A stretch of DNA of 16,481 nucleotides, taken from assembly GCA_024278035.1 (NCBI GenBank), contig JAJRUA010000188.1, positions 1 through 16,481 on the forward strand. The letters run 5' to 3'. How positions within the stretch are numbered: the stretch's first letter is position 1; each line of letters opens with the position of its first letter. Origin of the DNA: Planctomycetota bacterium (GTDB lineage: Bacteria; Planctomycetota; Planctomycetia; Pirellulales; Lacipirellulaceae). This document shows positions 7,436 to 14,419 of the stretch, in pieces. Under the pieces are notes generated by a model, which searched no databases, was not told the origin of the DNA, and saw nothing but the letters and a program-made list of their open reading frames with translations. Made by a program: the position numbers and the translations under genes.

Positions 7436-9217
7436 TTATTCATTATCCCCAGTTGATCTGCCCGTAGCTACGTCGAATTCGTCGAGAGCTGGGATCAAGA
7501 GCGCCGCCGTGGCGAAGCCGTAGGTGGCCACAGCTACTAAAAATGCAGCTCCGAAACTTCCCTGCAGATAACTAGTGATCACATAAAAAGTCGCAAACGG
7601 AGTCGCCATCGAGACGACCCCAATCGCATTGGAAGGATTGCGCGATCCTAACGCCATGAATAGCCCTGCCCCGCCACCGAGCATAAAAGCTGCGAACGCC
7701 TGAAACTGATAGGTAAATGAACTTTGAAACGCCAGCATCATCCTCATGCAGACCGCAACTCCCAACAGCAGAAAGAGAACCGTGCTCAGACTCACTGCCA
7801 CCGCAGTTCGAGACTCGAGGTAAGTCATGCCTGCGTGGACACCCAGCATGGCTACAAAAAGATTCATGACCAATAATGTGATCACAAGAAAAACCAAATT
7901 TTCGGTCGATAAATTGCCCGTGTACCACAGTACCATACTTAACAGCATTGGCAGCAGAATCATTTCCTTGGAATTGTAAAAAATGCCCCCCAATTTTCCC
8001 AACACGATTTCTTTAGGTGTCAAATCCGTGACGAGCAACAGATCGAGCGCTCGCAAGTCTCGCTCATTGGTAATCGAAGTCACTGCCAACGCGTTGACCA
8101 GCACCAACCCCAGTAATACCAAAGGCACCACCGGCTTGGCTGCGGCAAGCTGTGCTGCGGATCGGGAGAAGTGACTGTCGGCCTCTCCCAAATAGACATA
8201 GAGTGCCATAGCGCAGATAGCAAACACCACCATATAGACGAGACGAATCACGACGATTTTTTTGCCATAAGCCCAAGTCATGATTTCACGCCAAAGAATC
8301 GGGTTGTCCCAAACTCTGCGAGATTTGACTGCTTGCGTAGTTCGAGTTACGACCTGTTGGGTATCAGTATTTGTGACCGAAGACTCTTGACGCTCTCGTA
8401 CCTCTTGCATGGGATTCCAAACCCGAACTCGCCAAATCGCCCAGGCGTTCAGCAGAACGGCGCTCATGCTCGAAACAGCCAAGAACAAGCCTACCGATCC
8501 GCCATAGGCGACGAACGAATTGTCACCGGCAATCTCTAAGGGACGCATGGCCGCAAGAATTGCGCGAAATGGTGTAAGCACCACCGCCCAGTGATCAGTA
8601 GAGACTCCGAACCACCGATCGCCGAAAATCCCGGTAGTGACGACTTCCCCGCCCAGCAACCACAGCACCAACAGCAGCGAGGTCATTGCCAGAGATTGGA
8701 AGGTTCGTTCACGCCACAACGCGATTGTCGAACCAAGACTCCCTGCAACCAGCGCTGCGGTGAAAGTTACGCCGATCACGCGAAACACTTGGCCATACGA
8801 GACTCCGCCCAGCAAAGTAATCAACATGAGTAGCGAGGTGGCAGCAACAATCAACACCAGGACATTTAGCATGCTGGCCAGCAGCTTACCCAACACCAAT
8901 TCGACATTGGTAAGATTGGTCATGAGCAACAAATCGAACGTGCGGCGATCTTTTTCCTGAGCTACCGCAGCGGCAGTCAGTAAGGCCGAAAATGCGATCG
9001 CCATCGCCAACTGAAGAGGCGCCAGAAGACTGAACACCGCAGAGCCGAAGCGAGACAAATCTCCCAGGCCGCGAACCTGTTGCGAGCCAATCAGAATAAG
9101 CCAAGCAGTCAGCACCAGACCGAACAGCGCAGCAACGTAGACCGCCCGAGAAAAGTAAAGTCGCCAGTTACGTGGAGTAGTGGTGACTTCGCGATTAAAA
9201 ACAGGCCCGATGAGCAA
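7436..9217 (-). CDS. Tandem-duplicated ABC-2-type permease
   Basis: 593-residue polytopic membrane protein, the permease part of an ABC exporter of the type annotated as 'multi-copper enzyme maturation' permease. Two homologous halves are visible. Half one has GPVFNRE (4-10) and EKDRRTFDLLLMTNLTNVEL followed by VLGKL (88-112). Half two has NPILWRE (305-311) and NERDLRALDLLLVTDLTPKE followed by IVLGKL (384-409). Each half has about six hydrophobic helices, joined by a charged linker near 270-300. The start is TTG at 9217, supported by AAGGA (TCCTT on the plus strand, 9226-9230) 8 nt upstream and by the position of the first half. No ATP-binding subunit lies in the window, so the partner must be encoded elsewhere. 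Substrate unknown. It heads a minus-strand cluster with the two CNNM-like genes. Confidence 0.85.
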   Translation of the reverse strand: MLIGPVFNREVTTTPRNWRLYFSRAVYVAALFGLVLTAWLILIGSQQVRGLGDLSRFGSAVFSLLAPLQLAMAIAFSALLTAAAVAQEKDRRTFDLLLMTNLTNVELVLGKLLASMLNVLVLIVAATSLLMLITLLGGVSYGQVFRVIGVTFTAALVAGSLGSTIALWRERTFQSLAMTSLLLVLWLLGGEVVTTGIFGDRWFGVSTDHWAVVLTPFRAILAAMRPLEIAGDNSFVAYGGSVGLFLAVSSMSAVLLNAWAIWRVRVWNPMQEVRERQESSVTNTDTQQVVTRTTQAVKSRRVWDNPILWREIMTWAYGKKIVVIRLVYMVVFAICAMALYVYLGEADSHFSRSAAQLAAAKPVVPLVLLGLVLVNALAVTSITNERDLRALDLLLVTDLTPKEIVLGKLGGIFYNSKEMILLPMLLSMVLWYTGNLSTENLVFLVITLLVMNLFVAMLGVHAGMTYLESRTAVAVSLSTVLFLLLGVAVCMRMMLAFQSSFTYQFQAFAAFMLGGGAGLFMALGSRNPSNAIGVVSMATPFATFYVITSYLQGSFGAAFLVAVATYGFATAALLIPALDEFDVATGRSTGDNE

Positions 9218-9240
9218 TCGCAGGTTCCTTAGAATATTCG

Positions 9241-9356
9241 GCCCTAGTGCTTTGTCATATTCAAGAATTCGGGTAGCGATCTCGTCTTCTCGCTTGTTTT
9301 TCTAGTAAAATACGAGAGCGCTACCCGAAAATCTAATATTGCCAAAGCACTAGGGC
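9241..9356. mobile_element. 116-bp palindromic MITE-like element
   Basis: Two 44-nt arms (9241-9284 and 9313-9356) are inverted copies around a 28-nt centre. The outer 14 nt (GCCCTAGTGCTTTG) match perfectly, the inner part (TTCGGGTAGCG) matches, and a few differences lie between. There is no coding capacity. The shape is that of a non-autonomous element moved by a transposase encoded elsewhere, or of an intergenic repeat family. It lies 10 bp from the ribosome-binding site of the ABC permease gene, so it forms that gene's promoter region or leader. No clear target duplication is seen. Confidence 0.8.
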
Positions 9357-9698
9357 TGTAGAGAGAGTATCGGGGTTAGACAAATGATAGAACAATTCGG
9401 CAGACAGGGCAACAAACCGTCCGTTGGCCAGAGCAGAGAGCAATACTCAACTCCATTCACTATAGGCTGGCCAACCAGGAGAGTCGAGCATGCCCCGGAG
9501 CTCCCCGACCAACTCCTACGAACCCTACAACCACACTTAGTTGGCTATTTGGAGACTGACAATGTCCTTGTAGGCTGTAGGGCATCGTGGACAAGGTGTT
9601 GAATTCGTCTAGAATGAACCGAAAGCGTCTGAATCTCTTCTCTAATTGACAATTCGGCCCTAGACAAGGTCGTTTCCCGTACCATTTCGAGGTAAATC
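9357..9698 (+). other. Intergenic region between the MITE and a TPR gene
   Basis: 342 bp without a supported gene. It contains a perfect 9-bp inverted repeat GTTGGCCAG/CTGGCCAAC (9423-9431 and 9467-9475, 35 nt apart) and a candidate promoter at 9588-9615. A second copy of ATTCGGCCCTAG near 9652-9663 matches the left boundary of the 116-bp palindrome. A 72-codon plus-strand frame starting at 9384 has no ribosome-binding site and no recognisable content. Confidence 0.5.
9588..9615 (+). promoter_or_regulatory. Candidate sigma-70-type promoter for the TPR gene
   Basis: TGGACA (9588-9593) and TAGAAT (9610-9615) each match the -35/-10 consensus at five of six positions, with a 16-nt spacer. A start near 9622 would leave a leader of about 77 nt before the ATG at 9699. 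This is based on sequence resemblance only, and planctomycete promoters are not well defined. Confidence 0.4.
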
Positions 9699-11093
9699 AT
9701 GATCCTTCACAAGGCGATACAAACGGCATACCGAACTTGCAGTGCCCTCCTGTTGACTTCCACCCTAGCCCTTACATTGCCAGCCACTTCGGCGGTTGCC
9801 CAGCAGAATGCCTTTGAGCAATTGACCAAGGAAAACCTCATCGGCAAGTCCGTTTCGCTTTCAAACGAAGGTTACGACGAAATAGATAAGGCAATCCAAC
9901 GTTTTCGTAACGGCGATAGTGTTGGCGCACTAGAGTTTTTGAAGACCGCGAAGGAAAAGTATCCCAAACTTCCGCCTGTTGATACTCTCTACGCGAAGAT
10001 GCATTTTGCGGTCCGAAATGCAAATGCGATCAAAGCGGGACTCGTTTACCTGGAACGTTCTGTCGTCAACAATCCTGACGACCCCGAAGCTTATTTGATA
10101 TTTGCGGACCAGGCCTTCAAAAGCCGGCGAATAACTGAGGCTCAAGCCCTCTTTCAAATGGTCGATCCTCTAGTACAGAAATTCAGTGAAAACACAAAGC
10201 GTAAACAAAATTTTACGATTCGTCTTCTAGCGGGGCATGCCGCTATTGCCGAGAGTCGACAACAGTGGGATCAAGCTCAGGAACGGTTGGAAAAATGGGT
10301 CGAAGTAGCTCCTGAAAGTGCTGCGGCCCATCAAAGGTTAGGGAGTACTCTTTTTCAAAACGATAAACCAAGAGAAGCCTTTGAAATGTTCACGAAGGCG
10401 CGAGAACTCAATTCCGAGTTGCAACACCCTTATGTTGCGCTCGCTCAACTATTCTCTCGTGCGGGTGATACCGCAAAGGCTCAGAAAGCTTTTGAAAAGG
10501 CTTACGAAGAAGACAAGAACGATGCCAAGACTTCACAAGCCTATGCCGAATGGCTGATTCAACAAGGCAAACTAGACCAAGCTCAGACGATTGCCAAAGC
10601 ATTGCTTGACCAGGATGCGAATTCGATCACCGCGCTATTGCTAGACGGCATAGTTGCTCAGATGCAAGGGCAAACCGAACGGGCAAAGCAGTCGATGACC
10701 AAAATCATCAGCCTCGATCCTTCGCATTTCACGGCAACCGACCTGTTGGCCTTGATCTTGATTCAGAGCAACGATGTGGCAAATCAAGAGCGGGCTCTGA
10801 AATACGCGAACATGAATTCCCGAAATTTTCCTAACAACCCTGGAGCCAATATTACCAGGGCATGGATTCTTCACCAATTGGGTCGCACCGCTGAGTTTCA
10901 GGCCGCGATTGAAAAAATTGGCCGTAGCAACGTTCCTTTGGACTCGGCATTTCTTATTGCAAAGATTATGGTCTCACAAGATAAGAAAGATGCAGCGATT
11001 CGCGAAATAGATAGGTTGCTACAAATTAAAAGCGGATTGTTTATCTTCCGTCGCGAAGCAGAAGAGTTGCTCAACAAGCTCCAGTCGGAGTGA
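9699..11093 (+). CDS. Secreted TPR-repeat protein
   Basis: 464-residue exported protein. An N-terminal signal peptide (positively charged start, hydrophobic ALLLTSTLALTLPATSAVA, likely cut after AVA near residue 35) is followed by an all-helical TPR array from about residue 60 to the end. Clear units include DAQ/A-G-Y-P patterns such as QWDQAQERLEKWVEVAPESA, DKPREAFEMFTKARELNSEL and DTAKAQKAFEKAYEEDKNDA. About nine to ten units are likely. No lipobox and no enzyme domain, so it is probably a periplasmic scaffold; related TPR proteins serve in secretion, exopolysaccharide export or envelope assembly, but nothing here singles out one. ATG 9699 is preceded by CGAGG. It stands alone, with a 14-bp hairpin 17 nt after its stop. 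Confidence 0.85.
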   Translation: MILHKAIQTAYRTCSALLLTSTLALTLPATSAVAQQNAFEQLTKENLIGKSVSLSNEGYDEIDKAIQRFRNGDSVGALEFLKTAKEKYPKLPPVDTLYAKMHFAVRNANAIKAGLVYLERSVVNNPDDPEAYLIFADQAFKSRRITEAQALFQMVDPLVQKFSENTKRKQNFTIRLLAGHAAIAESRQQWDQAQERLEKWVEVAPESAAAHQRLGSTLFQNDKPREAFEMFTKARELNSELQHPYVALAQLFSRAGDTAKAQKAFEKAYEEDKNDAKTSQAYAEWLIQQGKLDQAQTIAKALLDQDANSITALLLDGIVAQMQGQTERAKQSMTKIISLDPSHFTATDLLALILIQSNDVANQERALKYANMNSRNFPNNPGANITRAWILHQLGRTAEFQAAIEKIGRSNVPLDSAFLIAKIMVSQDKKDAAIREIDRLLQIKSGLFIFRREAEELLNKLQSE

Positions 11094-11109
11094 TGTGAGG
11101 CGATAGTTG

Positions 11110-11153
11110 TTGGACGCTAGTTGTCACGGGTCGCACATTCAACTAGCGTCTAA
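11110..11153 (+). terminator. Stem-loop downstream of the TPR gene
   Basis: TTGGACGCTAGTTG (11110-11123) pairs with CAACTAGCGTCTAA (11140-11153), 14 bp with one G-U pair and a 16-nt loop. It starts 17 nt after the TPR stop codon. No T run follows on the plus strand, so it may stabilise the 3' end rather than act as an intrinsic terminator. Confidence 0.4.
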
Positions 11154-11160
11154 CGCCCAT

Positions 11161-11204
11161 TAAAAAAGGTCATGGCAAGCCGATCCGTCGTCTTGCCATG
11201 ACCT
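11161..11204 (-). terminator. Rho-independent terminator, minus strand
   Basis: A perfect 13-bp stem (AGGTCATGGCAAG at 11167-11179, CTTGCCATGACCT at 11192-11204) with a 12-nt loop. On the minus strand it is followed at once by six T (A6 at 11162-11167 on plus). It would end a minus-strand transcript coming from the structured region at 11205-11445 or from the Cys-rich protein gene further upstream. On the plus strand the stem is preceded by A6 and has no trailing T run, so it points one way. Confidence 0.75.
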
Positions 11205-11445
11205 CTATCCTGAAGCGAAACACAATTTGTGTTCCGCCCTCCCGTTCGCTTTGTACTCTCTATATCGGCCAGACCACCCGGTACGCTATAGCCCAATTCT
11301 TTCGTGTATAAGAAGTTAAGCGAATAGTCGGCTTAGGAAAAGAAAGCAGACAGACCTCCCCAATGGGAAATCTGCCTACTCTCGGCCAGCGCTGTCGTAG
11401 TGAGCCACACTCCCCAGTAGGCCCACCAGACAATTTGCTGGTAAA
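11161..11445 (-). ncRNA. Candidate structured non-coding RNA or structured 3' UTR
   Basis: The minus strand forms a succession of hairpins in 5' to 3' order. ACCAG/CTGGT (plus 11425-11442). A 7-bp stem GCCTACT/AGTAGGC (11374-11380 with 11416-11422) enclosing the palindrome CAGCGCTG. CAGATTTCCC-ATTG-GGGAGGTCTG (11351-11374), 10 bp with two G-U pairs and a 4-nt loop. CTATA/TATAG. AAGCGAA/TTCGCTT (11213-11219 with 11245-11251) enclosing AACACAA-A-TTGTGTT. Last comes the 13-bp terminator stem with six T. The two G-U pairs become A-C mismatches if the plus strand is folded, which favours a minus-strand RNA. No coding frame is seen. I do not recognise tmRNA, RNase P or SRP motifs; a 6S-like RNA cannot be excluded. 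The 5' end is not defined. Confidence 0.5.
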
Positions 11446-11448
11446 AAT

Positions 11449-11524
11449 GAGGTGTCAGGCTTCAGGTGTCAGGTTTCAGGAAAAGAAAAAGCTTGTCCTA
11501 GCCCTGATACCTGACCTCTGACCC
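11449..11524. repeat. AGGTGTCAGG tandem and inverted repeat
   Basis: GAGGTGTCAGG, TCAGGTGTCAGG and TTTCAGG follow one another at 11449-11480. An inverted version (CCTGATACCTGA, 11503-11514) lies 29 nt further on, giving a 12-bp stem with one G-U pair. This low-complexity CAGGTGTCAGG type of repeat recurs between genes in several bacterial groups (from memory). It lies directly after the stop codon of the Cys-rich protein gene on the minus strand. Confidence 0.65.
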
Positions 11525-11525
11525 C

Positions 11526-12221
11526 TTACGGTGTCGGTAGCGGTTGGGTCGACCTTTCTAATTGTTGCATCAGCAAAGCAGGCAGGTTGGCGTTGGGTTC
11601 GATCGCCTGGGGGCCCAGGAAGACCCTTTGTTCGTCAGGTGCGTCGGCTGGCGTTAAATCGATGTTTGCCAGCAAGCCGTCTCCTTCGACCGAAATACTT
11701 CCCAATATCTCCAGCCCCGAGGACTCGACATTCGGCAAATAGCCAATCGCGGCACTTCCGGCAGTGTATTCGAAGCAGCCTTGTTCGCATGGAGCAGCCT
11801 GACAGCAGGAAGCTTGGTGCGGTAAGCAACTCCCTTTGCCGCAGCCGGTTCGCCAAGGGCCTCGGTAAACTTCGATGGGTGTACAACCGCAGTAGGCACC
11901 ATAGACGTGGTTACGCCATCGGTAGCGGCAACCGCTATAGATGTTGCAATAGCCTGGGTGGAATGGATGACTCTGCCAACAGGCGGGCGACGTGGTACGG
12001 CTTGTTTTACAAGGGCTAAACAGCCCGTAATGGCCCGATGAAGGATAGCGAGGAACGAAATAATCTTGGTTCCAGTTCCAAGTACCCCCTGCCCCACAGC
12101 CTTCGCCACTAGGAATTGTAGACCCGTAAGTTTGCCAAAACAGCCGAGCCTCTGCCGTTGTCGCCGACAAAAGCGATATGCAAAGAGCCACTAAAGCGAC
12201 CAATAAAACGAGTCGACGCAT
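11526..12221 (-). CDS. Cys-rich secreted protein of unknown function
   Basis: 231-residue exported protein. It starts at the ATG at 12221 (MRRLVLLVALVALCISLLSA, likely cut after TAEA) with an AAGGGAA-like site upstream. The frame is open up to 12329, but that would place the signal peptide at residue 37. The mature protein opens with RLFWQTYGSTIPSGEGCGAG and has a Cys/Trp/Tyr/Gly-rich first part with 13 cysteines, including CGC, two CC or C-x3-C pairs (SCCQ, CEQGC) and SPCK/PACW/GYCN/SGCR. The C-terminal 80 residues lack Cys and are acidic, then Pro-rich. I recall similar WQTYGS...WNWNQDYFVPR proteins in Pirellula-like planctomycetes but no assigned function. Disulfide-stabilised cell-surface protein is the likely nature (inference). 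Divergent from the membrane protein gene at 12420. Confidence 0.75.
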   Translation of the reverse strand: MRRLVLLVALVALCISLLSATTAEARLFWQTYGSTIPSGEGCGAGGTWNWNQDYFVPRYPSSGHYGLFSPCKTSRTTSPACWQSHPFHPGYCNIYSGCRYRWRNHVYGAYCGCTPIEVYRGPWRTGCGKGSCLPHQASCCQAAPCEQGCFEYTAGSAAIGYLPNVESSGLEILGSISVEGDGLLANIDLTPADAPDEQRVFLGPQAIEPNANLPALLMQQLERSTQPLPTP

Positions 12222-12383
12222 GGAGGATTCCCTTATCGAAATCCGGTTTGAAAACAGGAGAATGAGGCAACAGGCTGCCACTGAGATAACATGCGTTACC
12301 GCCGAGCGTTGAGCAAATGCAACATGCACTCTTTTTGCAACCCCATTCGCTTCCTAGGTCGTTACAATCAGAAATGAGCGTAA

Positions 12384-12404
12384 GAGTAGCGAGTAGCGAG
12401 TCGC
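12384..12404 (+). repeat. Three tandem 7-bp repeats before a start codon
   Basis: GAGTAGC, GAGTAGC, GAGTCGC at 12384-12404, ending 15 nt before the ATG at 12420. A fourth partial unit (GAGA) follows. It occupies the place where a ribosome-binding site would be expected; only AGAAAG near 12406-12411 could serve. Confidence 0.6.
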
Positions 12405-12419
12405 GAGAAAGACTGCGAT

Positions 12420-13301
12420 ATGATTTTTCCGATGAGTGCGATTGTAGGGACGCCCTATGGGATCGCCTGTGGCGAGGCCGCTCTGCTAGCCTTATTCTTG
12501 ATCTACCTCCTAAGACAATCGCTTGGTACCACGCTCTTTGCTCCCTGCGTTTGGGCTCTGGTCTCGACAGCAAGTCTCGCTCTGGATGCCATTGTGGAAT
12601 CATTGCCAGGAAACTCGGAGCACGCCATCGGCCTGTCGACGCTTCGATTTGCTGCCGCCGCTAGCTCGCTCTGCCCCCTGATGGCGGTTCTTGGCGCCAA
12701 ACGACCACAGCATCGTGGCTGGCAATGGGTGGTGCTAACCCTTTGGCTGGTGGTCGTCTGGCCAGCTGCCCAGGCTGTGCTGATTCCGACCGGCTTTCGC
12801 CTCGATCTATTCGTCGTTTGGAAACTGTTCTTGGTAGGGCTGGTCGGAGTGGGCCTGTTGAATTACCTACCCACACGCAATTGGCCCTCAGCTTGTTTCG
12901 TCACGGCAGGCCAAATCGTTTTGCTAGACAACTTTCTTTGGAGCTGGAACCTCGTCAATCCTCAATGGGTCATAGCAGTTGGATTAAGTTGCTTTCTCGC
13001 GGCGGCAATTTTGGTCTGGGCTCGCAAACCGAAAAAGCAACCGCAAGACGGATCGGAAAGTCCGCTCAGCCTTACAGAATTCAATCAACGCTGGCTCAAT
13101 TTTCGTGATACTTTCGGCGCCCTATGGGCGCTGCGAATTCTGGCCCGCCTCAATCAAACCGCCAAGGTATTCCACTGGCCGATGCGACTCGACTGGTCAG
13201 GTTTTGTTTTGTCTGAAGTTTCCAAAGACAAAGAGCCCACTGCTGCGCAGCTCAGCGAGCTGGAACAAGCTCTGTCCACCCTACTACGCCGCTTCGTTTG
13301 A
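12420..13301 (+). CDS. Seven-helix membrane protein of unknown function
   Basis: 293-residue integral membrane protein (289 if the second ATG at 12432 is used; neither has a strong ribosome-binding site). Seven hydrophobic segments can be read, among them ALLALFLIYLL, CVWALVSTASLAL, VVLTLWLVVVWPAA, LFVVWKLFLVGLVGVGLL and WVIAVGLSCFLAAAILVW, ending with the basic stop-transfer WARKPKKQ near residue 205. A cytoplasmic tail of about 90 residues follows, with NFRDTFGALWALRILARLNQ and HWPMRLDWSGF; this tail is the part I recall seeing conserved in planctomycetes. No enzyme or transporter motif is recognised. It is divergent from the Cys-rich secreted protein gene with about 200 bp between the starts. 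Confidence 0.75.
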   Translation: MIFPMSAIVGTPYGIACGEAALLALFLIYLLRQSLGTTLFAPCVWALVSTASLALDAIVESLPGNSEHAIGLSTLRFAAAASSLCPLMAVLGAKRPQHRGWQWVVLTLWLVVVWPAAQAVLIPTGFRLDLFVVWKLFLVGLVGVGLLNYLPTRNWPSACFVTAGQIVLLDNFLWSWNLVNPQWVIAVGLSCFLAAAILVWARKPKKQPQDGSESPLSLTEFNQRWLNFRDTFGALWALRILARLNQTAKVFHWPMRLDWSGFVLSEVSKDKEPTAAQLSELEQALSTLLRRFV

Positions 13302-13678
13302 AATGTTAATCTGGAGGAAGGTTTTGAAGATCAATCTGTAACCGTTCATGGGGTGTAAAAAATTGTGGCTTCTCATGAGGCTACCCGCTGCAAGTTCTAT
13401 CAAATCCGGTATGGACGCAAATGCGGCGTATTGATCAATGTGGTTTGCACCAGATGCTACCGCAATATGTTGTGATCGCAAGTTGCCCTCGTGAACGGTT
13501 GCCGTTTTTCCAAACCGCCGACATAAGCCGTGTCCCGCAGCTGCTCTAGACCTCAAATATGCATAAGCCCCTTGCTTGGCGTGGGCTTTGCGCATAAAAA
13601 AATCGAAACGCCCTGGAGGTCGTTGGCTTTTTTGAACCAACCCAACGATCAGAGCTTAACCCACGAAGGAGATTTCGC
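13302..13678. other. Intergenic region with transposon-end-like structures
   Basis: No supported gene. It holds the terminal-inverted-repeat segment 13338-13502 (listed separately). It also holds a nested inverted structure: GACCTC (13549-13554) with GAGGTC (13616-13621), enclosing AAGCCC/GGGCTT. These may be the end of the element whose 5' leader and first codons survive at 13665-13744. A minus-strand frame of 118 codons (13284-13640) has no recognisable content and overlaps the preceding gene. Confidence 0.4.
13338..13502. mobile_element. Possible small element with imperfect terminal inverted repeats
   Basis: GTAACCGTTCATGGGG (13338-13353) is repeated in inverted form as CCCTCGTGAACGGTTGC (13486-13502), with AACCGTTCA perfect and about 13 of 16 positions matching. 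Ends beginning GTAA resemble those of IS66-family elements (from memory). The 165-bp interval encodes nothing recognisable, so it could be a non-autonomous derivative. I see no target duplication at the flanks. Confidence 0.4.
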
Positions 13679-14419
13679 GTGACGACAATTAGGCCAGAAC
13701 TGATCCGCCAACGCAAACGTCGGATACGACAACGTTTGCAGCAATTCCCGGCTGGTCAGCTACAACCGGTTTGTCGAGTGGATGCCGTCGGTGCTCGGTC
13801 TGCTGTGTGCTTATTTGAATCATTGTTTTGGTTCCTGTACGGGAATTGCGTTTGTCAATTCGACCTCAATCGTTGCCTGCGGCAATAAGCGGATTTCCAG
13901 ACCTCAAACATTCAAACAGATTGCCTGTCGTGGAAAAACAACCATGGGATGGTTCTACGGCACGAAACTCCACTTGGTCATCAACGAGGTAGGCGAACTG
14001 CTGGCTTGCCGATTAGCCCCAGGTAATGTGGATGATCGTCAGCCCGTGCCAGAGCTTGTTCGAGGACTCACCGGCAAGCTCTTTGGCGAGAAAGGCTATA
14101 TTTCTGCCCAGCTCTTTGAATAGCTGTGGAGCCAAGGAGTTCAACTCGTGACCTCGATCCGCAGCAACAAGAAAAACAAGCTGCTGCGCTGATGGACAAG
14201 TTCTTGCTGAGGAAGCGGTCTGTGATCGAGAAAGTCAATGACCAGCTAAAAAATATCGCCCAGATCGAGCATACTCGACATCGAAGCCCAACAAATTTCA
14301 TGGTCAATCTCGTCGCGGGCTTGATCGACTACACCCATCAAACCAAAAAACCATCCATCCGATTCAGCCAACAGGAACGTAACTTACTACAGCAGTTCAC
14401 ATTAACAACGACGGCTTAA
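13679..14419 (+). pseudogene. Decayed, probably chimeric IS982-family transposase
   Basis: Most of the region reads as an IS982-type transposase core in broken frames. SYNRFVEWMPSVLGLLCAYL, then GSCTGIAFVNSTSIVACGNK, KTTMGWFYGTKLHLVINEVG, GNVDDRQPVPELV and [16 protein letters not shown] run in one frame to TAG at 14121. After that come [21 protein letters not shown], a frame change near 14181-14190, and [19 protein letters not shown] with [11 protein letters not shown]. Catalytic positions are also altered: Asn (13857) where FIDST normally has Asp, and Glu (14098) in GEKGYIS where GDKGYIS is usual. The GTG at 13679 has a strong ribosome-binding site (GAAGGAG), but its first 23 codons, MTTIRPELIRQRKRRIRQRL, resemble another transposase family (IS1380-like, from memory). 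The frame changes at 13744-13755 where IS982 sequence begins. Not functional. Confidence 0.82.

Noticed and set aside
13284..13640. Minus-strand 118-codon open frame
   Set aside because: It overlaps the end of the membrane protein gene, crosses the inverted-repeat segment, has no family resemblance and no ribosome-binding site.
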